Positions 7,909 through 17,724 are shown, counted from the stretch's first letter. The stretch: DNA of 64,000 bases from Bog-473 sp963838835 (GCA_963838835.1 CAWITA010000006.1:11483-75482), one strand, 5' to 3'. The notes: generated from the letters alone by a model not told the origin. Made by a program: numbers and translations.

Positions 7909-9990
7909 TCAGGGCGCCGCGGCACCGTTGGGGTCGCTGGTGCCCAGCACGATGGTGGCCAGGCCCTGCACGAGCTGCGCGTTCGAGCGCACCGAGGCGT
8001 CCGAGGAGTGGGCCTCGGCGTTCAGCGCGTTCAGCGCCAGGGTGCGGGCGGTCGGCTCACTGATCGGAGGGAGCGGGTTGCTGGCCTCCGCCAAGACCCG
8101 CGCCCGCAGGGCGGCGGATGCCGCGCCGACGGTGACGAAGTAGCGGGTCGCCGGCCCGCTCTGCGTCGGCGAGAGCATGGTCGTCACGTAGGCGAGACGG
8201 CTCCCGTCGGGTCTTGTCACGACATCGTCGAGCACGGCGGAGCCGCTGACCCGTACGGCACCGTGCACGGTGGAGGGGATGAAGATCTCGGTGTCGGTCT
8301 GGCGGTCGCCACGCCGATTCGCGCCCGACGATGCCGCAACCATGGCGAAGGTGCGCGTGGCGGGATCGTAGGCATACGCGTCGAGCAGGCCGGAGGTGTC
8401 CACTGGCCACACGCGCATCAAGAGCTGCTGCCGGCTGGCGATGAGACGGTCGTTCGGTGAAGGCGCCGCCTTGGGGTTCCCCTTGCCAGGTGTGCCGTTG
8501 GCGGTGGTCTGGTAGCTCGAGAACTGCCAGCGCGTGCACCAGCACGAGCCCGCCGTCTGGGACAGACCCTTCCAGGCCCACAGTGTGCCCCCCGTCTGGG
8601 TCGACTCCTGGGCGGCCAACTCGTTGGAAAGGATCGCCCCGTCGGTACTCGCGGCGTCGCCGAATTCGGTGACGAAGACCGCGGCGTGCATCGCCTGCGC
8701 GTCGGCCTCGGCGGTCTGGTAGCCGAAGGTGAAGTTCGGCGGGAACCCGCCCGGCTTGGCCGGCAACCCCAAGAGGTCCTGTTCGATGGTGAACGCATAG
8801 GTATAGACGTGGGGCGCGTAGACGAGGTTGGGGTACGACGAGAAGGGGGCACTCACCTGCACGGAGAAGTCGATCAGGTTCCGGTAGGCCAGCGGCTCGA
8901 AGAAGATCTGCTGCCGGCTGACCGAGGCCAGCTGCGGGTAGGCACACGAATTCGTCAACGAGGTCGGCGCAGACGACGGGCAGGTCGGGAGTCCGTCGCG
9001 CACGCCGGTCAGCGCCTCGACGGCCCGCTTGTAGAAGGGATAGAGGTCCTGGCTGCTCGCTTGGTAGCCGTTGACGGCCGGCGGCGAGCTCAGGGTCCCG
9101 GGCTGGGGCTCGTTCATGAGCTCGTAGCCGAGGACGGCCGGGTCGTTTTGGAAGCGGCGCGCCAGAGCGGCCAGCCCTCCGATGTAGTGATCCTGCAGGC
9201 CGGTCCCTGGCGCCTGGCCCTGCGGGGTGCTCACGGTCGAGTTCTGCCAAAAGTTGTAGAAGGACGCGGACTCGGCCGGGTTGAGCTCGTCGATCCCGAA
9301 GAGCGCGCAGGCGATCTTCCCGTCGTCCTGGACGGCCCAAGCCGGGGCGCCGTCCCCACCCCCCGACGGGGTGCACCCCGACGGAGAGGCGCCTTTGGCG
9401 GCCGGCACGATGTAGCGCGAGTACTGGTCCTGATGCATGTCGAGGATCACGTAGATCCCCTGCTGGCGCGCCCACCCGACCACCTGGGCCACCCGGTTCA
9501 GGTACGTCGCCGAGTACGACCCTGCTGAGGGTTCCAGCTGGCTCCAGTTGAGCACCAGTCGGACAACGTTAAAGCCCATTGCGCGCATCTGGGCGAAGTC
9601 GTCCCCGCTGGCCGGCGCGGTCGACTGCGCGAAGGCGGGCCGGGAGGCCTGCACCTCGCAAAGCGGCGGCTGGGGGATGAGCGGCGACGCACTGGGACAG
9701 CGTCCGGCGTAGGCCGACGGCGACACGGGGAAGAGTGCCGGACCGCCGTTGGCGTTCGGGTATGCGACGTCCTGCATGCCGACTGCGGCCGCGCCGTGCA
9801 GCAGTACCTCACGCCCGGCCGCGTCGGCCAGATACGGGCTGCGGCCCGAGCCGCTCGGCGGTGTGGCGACGTGGAGGAAGGTGAGCGGCGGGATGAACGT
9901 GGCCTGCGGGTTCGTGGCGCCACCCGCCGCGCCCGCCAGGGGCAGGCAGAGGGCAGCGCCGGCACCGGCGGCCAGCGCCGAGCGCGACAC
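7909..9990 (-). CDS. Secreted glycoside hydrolase family 5 (endoglycoceramidase-like)
   Basis: 693 residues. The N-terminal hydrophobic Ala-rich segment (about 1-25) is a signal peptide. GH5 catalytic residues are visible: the acid/base Glu in LGYELMNEP (E294), the nucleophile Glu in FVTEFGD (E442), plus the conserved His in YAPHVYTYAF (H394) and DMHQDQYSR at 184-192. The long insertions and DMHQDQYSR resemble endoglycoceramidase-type GH5 enzymes, which act on glycolipids, rather than cellulases. The start is a GTG at 9990; no better start is in frame upstream. It is divergent from the nitroreductase and convergent with the nitrilase-like gene. Secreted glycosidase is secure; the substrate is inferred. 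Confidence 0.87.
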   Translation of the reverse strand: MSRSALAAGAGAALCLPLAGAAGGATNPQATFIPPLTFLHVATPPSGSGRSPYLADAAGREVLLHGAAAVGMQDVAYPNANGGPALFPVSPSAYAGRCPSASPLIPQPPLCEVQASRPAFAQSTAPASGDDFAQMRAMGFNVVRLVLNWSQLEPSAGSYSATYLNRVAQVVGWARQQGIYVILDMHQDQYSRYIVPAAKGASPSGCTPSGGGDGAPAWAVQDDGKIACALFGIDELNPAESASFYNFWQNSTVSTPQGQAPGTGLQDHYIGGLAALARRFQNDPAVLGYELMNEPQPGTLSSPPAVNGYQASSQDLYPFYKRAVEALTGVRDGLPTCPSSAPTSLTNSCAYPQLASVSRQQIFFEPLAYRNLIDFSVQVSAPFSSYPNLVYAPHVYTYAFTIEQDLLGLPAKPGGFPPNFTFGYQTAEADAQAMHAAVFVTEFGDAASTDGAILSNELAAQESTQTGGTLWAWKGLSQTAGSCWCTRWQFSSYQTTANGTPGKGNPKAAPSPNDRLIASRQQLLMRVWPVDTSGLLDAYAYDPATRTFAMVAASSGANRRGDRQTDTEIFIPSTVHGAVRVSGSAVLDDVVTRPDGSRLAYVTTMLSPTQSGPATRYFVTVGAASAALRARVLAEASNPLPPISEPTARTLALNALNAEAHSSDASVRSNAQLVQGLATIVLGTSDPNGAAAP

Positions 9991-10078
9991 GAAGGAGGCA
10001 AGGCCGGCGGGGCACGGCGGCGCAACCTAGCGGACCGTGGAACCGGCAAGGGCGCGGGGCGTTGCTAGGGTCCGGGCC

Positions 10079-10795
10079 ATGGCTGGCAGCGAGCGCGCCG
10101 GCGGCGTCTCCCTCTATGAAGGTCTGATCTCGACTCGGGCCATCCGGCGTTACACCGACGAGTCGGTCCCCGAGGAGGTCCTGCGCGACATCCTCTTTGC
10201 CGCCACCAGGGCTCCGAGCGGGTCGAACCGCCAGCCTTTCCGCTTCATCGTTCTCACCGACGGACCGGTCGCCCGGGAGGCCAAGCGGCTGATCGGGGCA
10301 GGGGCGCGCCGCTTCTGGGCGGCGAAGCGGGAGGCCGACGGCTACGACCGGGGATCGGGCTCGGACGTCGATTCGCCCAAGGCCCGTGTGGCGCGCACCA
10401 TGCAGCACTACGTCGACACCTACGAGTCCGTTCCCGTGGTCGTCCTGGCCTGCCTGGTGCGCTACCGCGCCGCCGGCGCCACCGACGGGGCGTCGGTCTA
10501 TCCCGCCTGCCAGAACCTGTTGCTGGCCGCACGCGCCCTGGGTTTCGGCGGTGTCTTGACCAATTGGCAGTTCGCCGCGGACGCCGAGCTCCGCGCGCTG
10601 CTGCACGTCCCCGACGGCGTCGAGATCATGGCGACCATCACGCTCGGGCGCCCGCAGGGACGTCACGGTCCGGTGCGCCGGCGCCCCCTTCCGGAGCTGG
10701 TCTACGGGGAGCGCTGGGGAGAGGCACCCGGCTGGGCCGTCGACCCGGCGGGAGTCGCACACACGGCGGCGGGGCCACCGGCGCGGAACCAATAG
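10079..10795 (+). CDS. Nitroreductase family flavoprotein
   Basis: 238 residues, FMN-dependent NAD(P)H oxidoreductase. It has the N-terminal STRAIRRYTDE and APSGSNRQPFRF motifs that bind FMN phosphate, and the later ALGFGGVLTNW segment typical of the family. An ATG at 10079 gives the protein its expected start; an upstream GTG would add an Arg-rich stretch. It may reduce nitroaromatics, quinones or enones. The next gene, an amidohydrolase, begins 39 nt downstream, so co-transcription is likely. Confidence 0.87.
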   Translation: MAGSERAGGVSLYEGLISTRAIRRYTDESVPEEVLRDILFAATRAPSGSNRQPFRFIVLTDGPVAREAKRLIGAGARRFWAAKREADGYDRGSGSDVDSPKARVARTMQHYVDTYESVPVVVLACLVRYRAAGATDGASVYPACQNLLLAARALGFGGVLTNWQFAADAELRALLHVPDGVEIMATITLGRPQGRHGPVRRRPLPELVYGERWGEAPGWAVDPAGVAHTAAGPPARNQ

Positions 10796-10834
10796 AGTCT
10801 GGGTGTTGCGCACGCCGCTCGCGGAAGGCTGACC

Positions 10835-12020
10835 ATGCCCAGTTCGGACTCGCCCGTCTTCGATGCCGACAACCACTACTACGAGGCGCTCGATGCCTTC
10901 ACCCGCTACCTCGACCCCGCGCTCGGGCCGCGGGTGCTCGAGTGGGTCGAGATCGGTGGCCGGCGCTACCACGCCCTGGGCGGCCGCATCAGCCGGGCCG
11001 TGACCAATCCGACCTTCAATCCGATCGCACCAGCCGGGGCACTGGCCGACTATTTCCGGGGGAACCCCCACGCCCGCCCGATGCACGAGCTCATGGGGAC
11101 GCCCGAGCCGATCCGGCCCGAGTACCGCGACCGCGACGCCCGCCTCGCCACGATGGACGCGCAGGGGCTCGCCAAAGTCTGGTTGTTCCCCACCCTCGGC
11201 ATGCTCTACGAGGAAGCGCTCAAGCACGACCCCGGCGCGGTCGTCCTGCTCTTCCGGGCCTTCAACCGCTGGCTCGCCGAGGACTGGGGGATGGCCTACC
11301 AGGACCGCATCTTCGCCGCCCCCTACATCTCGCTGGCTGACGTCGACGAGGCGGTGCGGGAGCTCGAGTGGGCGCTCGACCAGGACGCGCGTGGCCGTGG
11401 TGATGCGGGCGGCCGCCCCGACGACCGCAGCGGGACCGCTGTCCCCCGCGGCCGACGCGTTCGACCCCTTCTGGGCCCGCGTCAACGAGGCCGGCATCAC
11501 GGTGGTCGTCCACGCCGGCGACGCCGGCCTGTCCTCCAACGGCTACGCCGCCGACGGGTTCTCTGCCTCCTTCCGAGGTGGGCCGATGCGCCTCAGTATC
11601 AAGCTGTTCAACATCGAGCGGGCGGCGCACGATTTCCTGGCCACCCTGGTCCTGGAGAAGTTGTTCGAGCGCTTCCCCAACGTGCGCATCGCGTCGGTCG
11701 AGAACGGTTCGGACTTCCTGGCCCCCCTCTTCCGCAAGCTGCGCACGACGAACCGGCGCACGCCGGGCTACTTCACCGAGGACCCGGTGCTCACCTTTCG
11801 CCGCCACCTCTGGATCAACCCGTTCTGGGAGGACGACGTCGACGAGATCGTGGAGCTCATGGGGGACGACCGGGTGATCTTCGGCTCCGACTGGCCGCAC
11901 GTGGAGGGGCTGCCCGAGCCGACCGACTGGGTGACCGAGCTCCAGAAGCTCCCGCCCGAGTCGGTGCCCAAGATCATGGGCGCCAACGTGTCCGAACTCA
12001 ACGAACGGCGGCCGGTATGA
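10835..12020 (+). CDS. Amidohydrolase family 2 (TIM-barrel) protein, frameshifted
   Basis: Metal-dependent hydrolase/decarboxylase-type TIM barrel. The N-terminal metal motif reads FDADNHYYE, a His in VVVHAGDAG follows, and the C-terminal Asp is in FGSDWPHVEG. The first ~185 residues are in one frame and the rest, from VVMRAAAPTTAAG, in another; the junction is at about 11390-11397 in a GCGCGTGGCC context. The span is one base over a multiple of three. With one base removed the product is about 394 residues, normal for these actinobacterial proteins. The uncorrected first frame runs on into zwf and makes a false 789-residue fusion. The stop overlaps the zwf start (ATGA). Substrate unknown. 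Confidence 0.85.
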
Positions 12021-13488
12021 CCGAGACCGACGACCAGGGCGGGACGCAGATCTCGGCGGCGTCCACGTCCCAGATCGAGCCGCACGTGATCGTCATCTTC
12101 GGGGCGACGGGCGACCTGGCAGCGCGCAAACTGTTGCCGGGGTTGCTCCATCTCTCCATGACCGGGATGATGCCCGAGTACCGGGTGGTCGGAAGCTCGA
12201 CGAGCGACCTGAGCGACGAGGACTTCCGCCACCTCGCCCGGCACGCCTGCGACCAGTACGCCACAGGGAAGATCTCGCTCCTGCAGTGGGCCAACTTCGA
12301 GAACCGATTGACCTTCTGCTCCACCAGCGCTGGGCCGGAGGCCGTGGCCGAGGCCGTGCACAAGGCCGAGGACGCCATAGGCGGAGAACCACGCCGGCTG
12401 CACTATCTCAGCATCCCGCCGGGGGCGGACCGCTCCGTCATCCAGCTGCTGGCCGACGCCAAGCTGGTCGAGCGGTCCCGGGTGATCATGGAGAAGCCGT
12501 TCGGGACTGACCTGGCGAGCGCCGTCGCACTCAATGACATGTTGCACCAGTACTTCGACGAGGCGCAGATCTTCCGCATCGACCACTTCCTGGGGAAGGA
12601 GGCGACGCAGAACATCCTGGCCTTCCGCTTCGCCAACGGCCTCTTCGAACCCATCTGGAACCGGGACCACATCGACAGCGTGCAGATCGACGTGCCCGAG
12701 ACACTCGGGGTCGACGACCGGGTCGCTTTCTACGAGGCGACCGGCGCCTTCAAAGACATGGTGGTCACCCACCTCTTTCAGATCCTGGGCTTCATGGCGA
12801 TGGAACCGCCCACGGAGCTCTCCGCTGGTCCCATCAACGAGGAGAAGAACAAGGTCTTTCGCTCCATGCGCTTTCTCGACCCGTCCCAGGTCGTCCGCGG
12901 CCAGTACGACGGCTACCGGGACATCCCGGGCGTGGCCCCGGACTCGGACACGGAGACCTTCGTGGCCCTGCGCTGCGAGATCGACAACTGGCGCTGGGCG
13001 GGCGTGCCCTTCTTCCTGCGGACCGGCAAGCAGCTCGGCGGCGGCGAACGCATCATCTCCATCGCCTTCCGCGCGCCCCGAAGTCGATGTTCCCCGGCGA
13101 CTCGGGCGTGGGCACCCAGGGCCCCGACCACCTCACCTTCGACCTCGCCGACTCCTCGAAACTGTCGCTGTCCTTCTACGGGAAGAGACCGGGACCGGGC
13201 ATGAAGCTCGAGAAGCTCAGCCTGCAGTTCGCGCTGCACGAGACCGGGCAGGACGCCGACATCCTCGAGGCCTACGAACGCTTGATCCACGACGCCATGG
13301 TCGGAGACCACACGCTGTTCAACACGGCCGAGGGTATCGAGCGCCTGTGGGAGATCTCGGAGCCGCTGCTCGAGAACCCGCCCCCGGTGCAGTCCTACGC
13401 CAAGGGGAGCTGGGGGCCGCCGGCCATCAACGACCTCATCGCGCCGCGTAACTGGCGCCTGCCCTTCGAGCGCCGCTGGCGCGGGTAG
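12017..13488 (+). CDS. zwf: Glucose-6-phosphate 1-dehydrogenase (one frameshift)
   Basis: NADP-dependent oxidation of glucose-6-phosphate to 6-phosphogluconolactone, first step of the oxidative pentose phosphate pathway. Clear motifs are the nucleotide-binding GATGDLAARKLLPGL, EKPFGTDL and the active-site RIDHFLGKE. The frame breaks near 13078: FRAP is followed by KSMFPGD only after one missing base is restored, in a C-rich run, and the 1472-nt span is one base short of a multiple of three. With the base restored the length is about 490 residues, as expected. The ATG overlaps the preceding stop (ATGA). Possibly a second, catabolic-cluster copy supplying NADPH. Confidence 0.92.
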
Positions 13489-13520
13489 CCGCCGTCCATC
13501 GGACCTGACCCGGGCCGGCC

Positions 13521-14489
13521 TCAGGGGACGAGCAGGACGCGGCCGAAGGCCTGTCGGCTCTCGATGTAGGCGTGTGCCCCGGCCGCATCCGACAAGGGGA
13601 AGATGCGGTCGATGACCACCTTGAGCTCACCGCGAGCGATGGCGTCGAGATGCCCGGCGATCATGGCGTGGGCCCGCGGAAAGAGCAGCAGCTCCGCGCC
13701 GAGGAAGTAGCCCGAGAGCGTCTGGTTGTTGGGCCGCATGCCCGAGATGTCGAGGTGCTCGGCCCGCGTTCTCCCCGCGTCGCCCACCGAGACACAACGG
13801 CCCCGATAGGCGAGGACGTTGATGCTCCCCTGCAGGGTCACCCCGCCCACCGAGTCGACCACGACGTCGATGCCGCGGCCATCGGTCAACCGGCGCGCTT
13901 CGGCCACGAAGTCGTGCGAGGCGTAGTTGATGCCCTCGTCGAGGCCCAGTGCTCGCAGCCGCTCGAGGCGCTCGTCGCTCGAGCCGGTGGCGAAGACCCT
14001 GGCACCGGCCCGCTTCGCCATCTGGATGGCCGCGATGCCGACCCCGCCCGCCCCGGCGTGGATCAGCGCGGTCTCCCCCGCCTGCAGGTGGCCGAATTCG
14101 AAGAGACAGTCGTCGGCCGTGCCGAAGGGGACCGGGACACAGGCCGCCTCGTCGGTCGACACGCCCTCGGGGATCTTCCAGGCGAACGCCTCGGGCACCA
14201 CCCGGCGTTCCGCGTGCGATCCGTCGACGCCAACAGTGACGGCGCGGTCCCCGATCGCGAAGCCGCGCACGTCGGCACCCACCTCGGCCACCGTGCCGGC
14301 GCACTGGTAGCCCACCACGTGCGGCACCCGAGTCAGATCACCGCCCAGCCGGTTGAGGGTGTCGCCCCCTTCGATGCTGACCGCCTCGACGTCGACCAGG
14401 ATGTCGCCGGGCCCCGGTACCGGGTCGGGCACATCCTCGTAGCGGAACACCTCGGGTGTTCCCGTCTCGTAGTACACCGCCGCCTTCAT
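13521..14489 (-). CDS. Zinc-independent MDR / NADPH:quinone reductase-like oxidoreductase
   Basis: 322 residues of the medium-chain dehydrogenase/reductase family. A GroES-like N-terminus (MKAAVYYETGTPEVFRYED) is followed by the nucleotide-binding HAGAGGVGIAAIQMAK and the VVVDSVGG segment. The cysteine ligands of zinc alcohol dehydrogenases are not seen in the expected pattern, which fits the quinone oxidoreductase branch (NADPH:quinone or enone reductase). It is convergent with zwf and divergent from the SDR at 14567. Substrate not predictable. Confidence 0.86.
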   Translation of the reverse strand: MKAAVYYETGTPEVFRYEDVPDPVPGPGDILVDVEAVSIEGGDTLNRLGGDLTRVPHVVGYQCAGTVAEVGADVRGFAIGDRAVTVGVDGSHAERRVVPEAFAWKIPEGVSTDEAACVPVPFGTADDCLFEFGHLQAGETALIHAGAGGVGIAAIQMAKRAGARVFATGSSDERLERLRALGLDEGINYASHDFVAEARRLTDGRGIDVVVDSVGGVTLQGSINVLAYRGRCVSVGDAGRTRAEHLDISGMRPNNQTLSGYFLGAELLLFPRAHAMIAGHLDAIARGELKVVIDRIFPLSDAAGAHAYIESRQAFGRVLLVP

Positions 14490-14566
14490 GACCGGACATA
14501 CTCTCGCATGCGGAGGCGCCGTGCCGGGCGGGACCGCGCGGGCCGGGTGGGCGCGAAGGGAGGCGC

Positions 14567-15340
14567 ATGAGCGACGAGTCTGAACCGCTGGCGCTGGTCG
14601 TCGGGGGCGGCTCGGGAATCGGTGCCGCCCTGGCCGCGGCGTACCGGACCCAAGGCACGCGCCTCGTGACGTGGGACATCGCGGGCTCCCACGACGTCGC
14701 CTGCGACGTGACCGACCCCGACGCCATCGACGGCGCCGTGGCGGTGACGCGCCGCCGCTGGGGCGTGCCGACCTCTATCACGGTGACCGCCGGCGTCGGG
14801 CATTCCGGGCTGTTGGCCGACGCCGCACCGGACGAATTCGACCAGGTCATGCGGATCAACGCCCGCGGCCCCTGGCTGTGCATGCGGGCCTGGGCCCGCA
14901 CCATGCGAGAAGAGGAGACGGCGGGGTCGTTCGTGGCGGTATCGAGCATCAGCGCACGGCTGGTCGATCGCAACATGGGCCTTTACTGCGCGTCGAAGGC
15001 GGCCCTGTCCATGCTGGTGAAGGTGGCGGCCGCCGAGTGGGGGGCCATCGGTCTGCGGGTCAACGCGGTGGCGCCGGGGGTGACGCGCACCCCGATGCTC
15101 GGGCGGGGCCCCGCGGCGACGGTGGCGGGCTCGCCCTGGCTCACCGGCGTGGCCGACCGCACGCCGCTGGGGCGGCTGGGTGAGGCCGACGACATCGCCC
15201 AGGTCATCGTGGGACTGCACGCCATGGGGTGGGTCACCGGCCAGGTGATCGAGTGCGACGGTGGGCTGTCACTGCACAGCCCGGTCGACTCCTTCGGCGA
15301 GATGCTGCGCCTGCAGGGAGGGGATGGCGGCGCCCGGTAG
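14567..15340 (+). CDS. Short-chain dehydrogenase/reductase
   Basis: 257 residues, cytoplasmic NAD(P)-dependent SDR. The cofactor motif is GGGSGIG near the N-terminus, the catalytic Ser is in AVSSISARL, and Tyr/Lys are in YCASKAAL. The C-terminus GQVIECDGGLSL is typical of the classical family. The usual NNAG is replaced by VTAGVG. ATG start with a GGGAGG ribosome-binding sequence just upstream. It is divergent from the MDR gene and convergent with the TetR regulator. Confidence 0.86.
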   Translation: MSDESEPLALVVGGGSGIGAALAAAYRTQGTRLVTWDIAGSHDVACDVTDPDAIDGAVAVTRRRWGVPTSITVTAGVGHSGLLADAAPDEFDQVMRINARGPWLCMRAWARTMREEETAGSFVAVSSISARLVDRNMGLYCASKAALSMLVKVAAAEWGAIGLRVNAVAPGVTRTPMLGRGPAATVAGSPWLTGVADRTPLGRLGEADDIAQVIVGLHAMGWVTGQVIECDGGLSLHSPVDSFGEMLRLQGGDGGAR

Positions 15341-15369
15341 CCGGGCGTGGCCCCGCGCCGCCGAGGCGC

Positions 15370-15927
15370 CTAGTCCTGGCCCTGATCTTGTGGTCGCAGC
15401 CCGTCGCACACGACCGCCCACATGTCACAGGTGGGCGGCGCGCTCAGGTGGGTGGCGGCCTGGCAGGTCGCCCAGACCAAGGACACGGCCACGGGGGCCG
15501 TCACGTCGGAGCGCACGGCGCCGGCTTCCTGGGCTCGGCGCAGAAGGACGTCGACCGCCTCGAGGAGCTCCTCCTTGACCGGGGCGGCGGTCAGTTCGAA
15601 TTCGGCGTCGGCACCACTCACGGCGGTGACGAGATCCCGCTTGGCCGCGCCCTGCTCGACCACGTGCTGGAGAAACTGGAAAAAGGCCACACCGGGGTCC
15701 GCCGCATCGGCCAGGGCCCGGGCGTCGGCGGTGAGCCCGACGAGCCGCTGCAGCAGAATGGCGGCGCACAGCCGCTCCTTGGTGGGGAAATGGCGGTACA
15801 GGGTCCCCACGCCGAGGCCTGCCTTCTCGGCGATCACGTCCACGGCAACGTTGATGCCGTCGGCGGCGAAGACCGCCTCGGCCGCCTCGAGGATGCGTTC
15901 CCGGTTGCGCTGGGCGTCGGCTCGCAT
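15370..15927 (-). CDS. TetR family transcriptional regulator
   Basis: Helix-turn-helix repressor. The N-terminal DNA-binding region begins MRADAQRNRERILEAAEAVF and includes GVGTLYRHFPTKERL. The ligand-binding part is Ala-rich and about 130 residues long. The frame stays open up to 16032, but that would place the first 35 codons over the divergent promoter and operator, so I prefer the ATG at 15927 (185 residues), where the family normally begins. It is divergent from the DHA2 exporter and probably represses it, and itself, through the dyads at 16021-16069. The effector is unknown. Confidence 0.85.
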   Translation of the reverse strand: MRADAQRNRERILEAAEAVFAADGINVAVDVIAEKAGLGVGTLYRHFPTKERLCAAILLQRLVGLTADARALADAADPGVAFFQFLQHVVEQGAAKRDLVTAVSGADAEFELTAAPVKEELLEAVDVLLRRAQEAGAVRSDVTAPVAVSLVWATCQAATHLSAPPTCDMWAVVCDGLRPQDQGQD

Positions 15928-16012
15928 CGGGCGCGTCGAGACACAGCCCGCTACGCCCGCACCGCTTTCCGCCGCCGACGACCCTGAACCCACGGAAACT
16001 TCTCCCTCCCCG

Positions 16013-16069
16013 TTGACAAACGGAACTCTCATTCCGTATAGTCTAAGTGGAACCAGTAGTCCGATTCCA
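16013..16069 (+). promoter_or_regulatory. Promoter with two operator-like dyads for the MFS exporter
   Basis: A sigma70-type promoter: TTGACA (16013-16018), 18-nt spacer, TATAGT (16037-16042). Dyad 1 lies inside the spacer, CGGAA (16021-16025) and TTCCG (16032-16036). Dyad 2 follows the -10, TGGAA (16048-16052) and TTCCA (16065-16069). Both use GGAA/TTCC half-sites, as expected for a repressor that blocks polymerase. The adjacent TetR gene is the obvious candidate; binding is inferred. Confidence 0.62.
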
Positions 16070-16170
16070 TTTTAGGCCACCGGGAGGCCAAAAGCTAGGG
16101 CCCGAGCAGGTAGGTGGAGCGGCGGAATCGGGAGGCGCTGGACGCTGACCTTCCAAGAGACGGAGACACC

Positions 16171-17685
16171 ATGACCTCGACGATCGATCGCAGCGACCCC
16201 GCCATCGAACCGGCGGGCCCCCAGCCCGGCGCCGACCCCAGGCGCTTCCGGGCCCTGGCGATCATTGCGGTCGCCCAACTCATGGTGGTGCTCGACGCCT
16301 CGGTGGTGATCATCGCCCTGCCCTCGGCCCAGCGGGCCTTGCACATCTCGACGGCCAACCGCCAGTGGATGCTCACCGCCTACACCCTCTCCTTCGCCGG
16401 CCTCCTGTTGCTGGGCGGCCGGATCGCCGACTACTTCGGACGCAAGCGCATGTTCGTGGTCAGCCTCATCGGGTTTGCCGCCGCGTCGGCACTGGGCGGC
16501 CTGGCCCAGGACTCGGCCATGCTCTTCAGCGCCCGCGCCCTGCAGGGTGCGTTCGCCGCCGTCATGGCTCCGGCCGCGCTCTCGCTGCTCACCGTGGCCT
16601 TCACGGAGCCCAAGGAGCGGGCACGGGCGTTCGCGGTGTACGGCGGCATCGCCGGTGGCGGCGCAGCCATCGGCCTCATCCTCGGTGGCTTCCTCACCGA
16701 GTTCGCCTCGTGGCGCTGGACCCTGCTGATCAACGTGCCCATCGCCATCGTGGCCGCCGTGGCGGCGTTCCGCTACGTCGCCGAGAGCCGGGCTTCGGCC
16801 AACCACGGCTACGACCTGCCGGGTGCGGTGACCGTGACCGGCGGCCTGCTCGCCCTCGTCTACGGGTTCACCAAGGCCGGCACGAACGGCTGGGGAGCGT
16901 CCATCACCGTCACGTTGTTCGCCGTGGCCACCGTGCTCCTCGTGGCCTTCGTGATCATCGAGCAGCGCGCGACCCATCCCCTGCTCCCGCTGCGCGTCGT
17001 CCTCGACCGCAACCGCGGCGGGTCCTTCCTCGCCTCGCTCCTCGTCGGGCTTGCGCTCCTGGGCACCTTTCTGTCGCTGACGTACTACTTCCAGGGCACG
17101 CTGCACTACTCGGCCCTGAAGTCGGGTTTCGCCTTCGTGCCGTTCTCTCTCGGCATCATCACCGGGGCAACCCTGGCCAGCCGCCTGCTGCCCCGTTTCG
17201 GACCACGTGCAGTCATGACGGGCGGGCTGCTGATGGGCATGACGGGCCTGATCCTCTTCAGCACCCTCGACGTGCACTCCTCCTATGTCAGCACGGTGTT
17301 GCCGGCTGAGCTCATCGTGAGCCTCGGCATGGGCCTGTCCTTCGTGGCCATGAGCAGCACGGCCCTGATCGGGGTCAGCCCCGAGGACGCCGGCGTGGCC
17401 AGCGCACTGGTCAACGCCACCCAGCAGACGGGCGGCACCATGGGTTCGGCGCTCATCAACACCATCGCCACGACCGCCACGGTGTCCTACGTGGCGGCCC
17501 ACGGGAGGTCCGTGGCCTCGCTCACCGCCGGGTCCATCCACGGCTACACGACGGCCTTCACCTTCAGCGCCATCGTGTTGGCGGTCGCCGCAGTGAGTGC
17601 CTTCACCCTCATTCGCCGGAACCGTCCGTCCACCACAGACGCGTTGGAGGGCAACGACGAGGCCCTGGCCCTGGCCATGGCCTAA
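16171..17685 (+). CDS. DHA2 family MFS drug/proton antiporter
   Basis: 504-residue inner-membrane exporter with about 14 hydrophobic segments. The first helix carries QLMVVLDASVVIIALPS, the DHA2/EmrB-QacA signature (motif D1), and GGRIADYFGRKR is MFS motif A. Motif C-like GGGAAIGLILGG is in helix 5. I chose the ATG at 16171 because GGAGAC lies 8 nt upstream, and it is downstream of the promoter at 16013-16042. Likely proton-driven efflux of a hydrophobic or toxic compound, regulated by the divergent TetR. Confidence 0.9.
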   Translation: MTSTIDRSDPAIEPAGPQPGADPRRFRALAIIAVAQLMVVLDASVVIIALPSAQRALHISTANRQWMLTAYTLSFAGLLLLGGRIADYFGRKRMFVVSLIGFAAASALGGLAQDSAMLFSARALQGAFAAVMAPAALSLLTVAFTEPKERARAFAVYGGIAGGGAAIGLILGGFLTEFASWRWTLLINVPIAIVAAVAAFRYVAESRASANHGYDLPGAVTVTGGLLALVYGFTKAGTNGWGASITVTLFAVATVLLVAFVIIEQRATHPLLPLRVVLDRNRGGSFLASLLVGLALLGTFLSLTYYFQGTLHYSALKSGFAFVPFSLGIITGATLASRLLPRFGPRAVMTGGLLMGMTGLILFSTLDVHSSYVSTVLPAELIVSLGMGLSFVAMSSTALIGVSPEDAGVASALVNATQQTGGTMGSALINTIATTATVSYVAAHGRSVASLTAGSIHGYTTAFTFSAIVLAVAAVSAFTLIRRNRPSTTDALEGNDEALALAMA

Positions 17686-17711
17686 GGGGCCGCAACGGCG
17701 CCGGTGGCCCC
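17686..17711. terminator. Hairpin between convergent genes
   Basis: GGGGCC (17686-17691) pairs with GGCCCC (17706-17711), and the loop contains a further self-complementary CGGCGCCG. It begins directly after the exporter stop and precedes the ferredoxin stop on the other strand, so it may terminate both. There is no T-run. Confidence 0.45.
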
Positions 17712-17724
17712 CTCTTACTCGCTC

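Noticed and set aside
9809..11539. 576-codon minus-strand frame opposite the nitroreductase and amidohydrolase
   Set aside because: Codon usage and composition are those of an antisense shadow in GC-rich DNA; the plus strand has clear families.
10835..13204. Open frame of 789 codons joining amidohydrolase and glucose-6-phosphate dehydrogenase
   Set aside because: It is produced by the frameshift at about 11390; the middle part is Arg-rich nonsense, while the true second half of the amidohydrolase is in another frame and zwf has its own ATG at 12017.
16072..17541. 489-codon minus-strand frame opposite the MFS exporter
   Set aside because: Repetitive His/Glu/Gly-rich antisense product; the plus strand encodes a clear DHA2 transporter.
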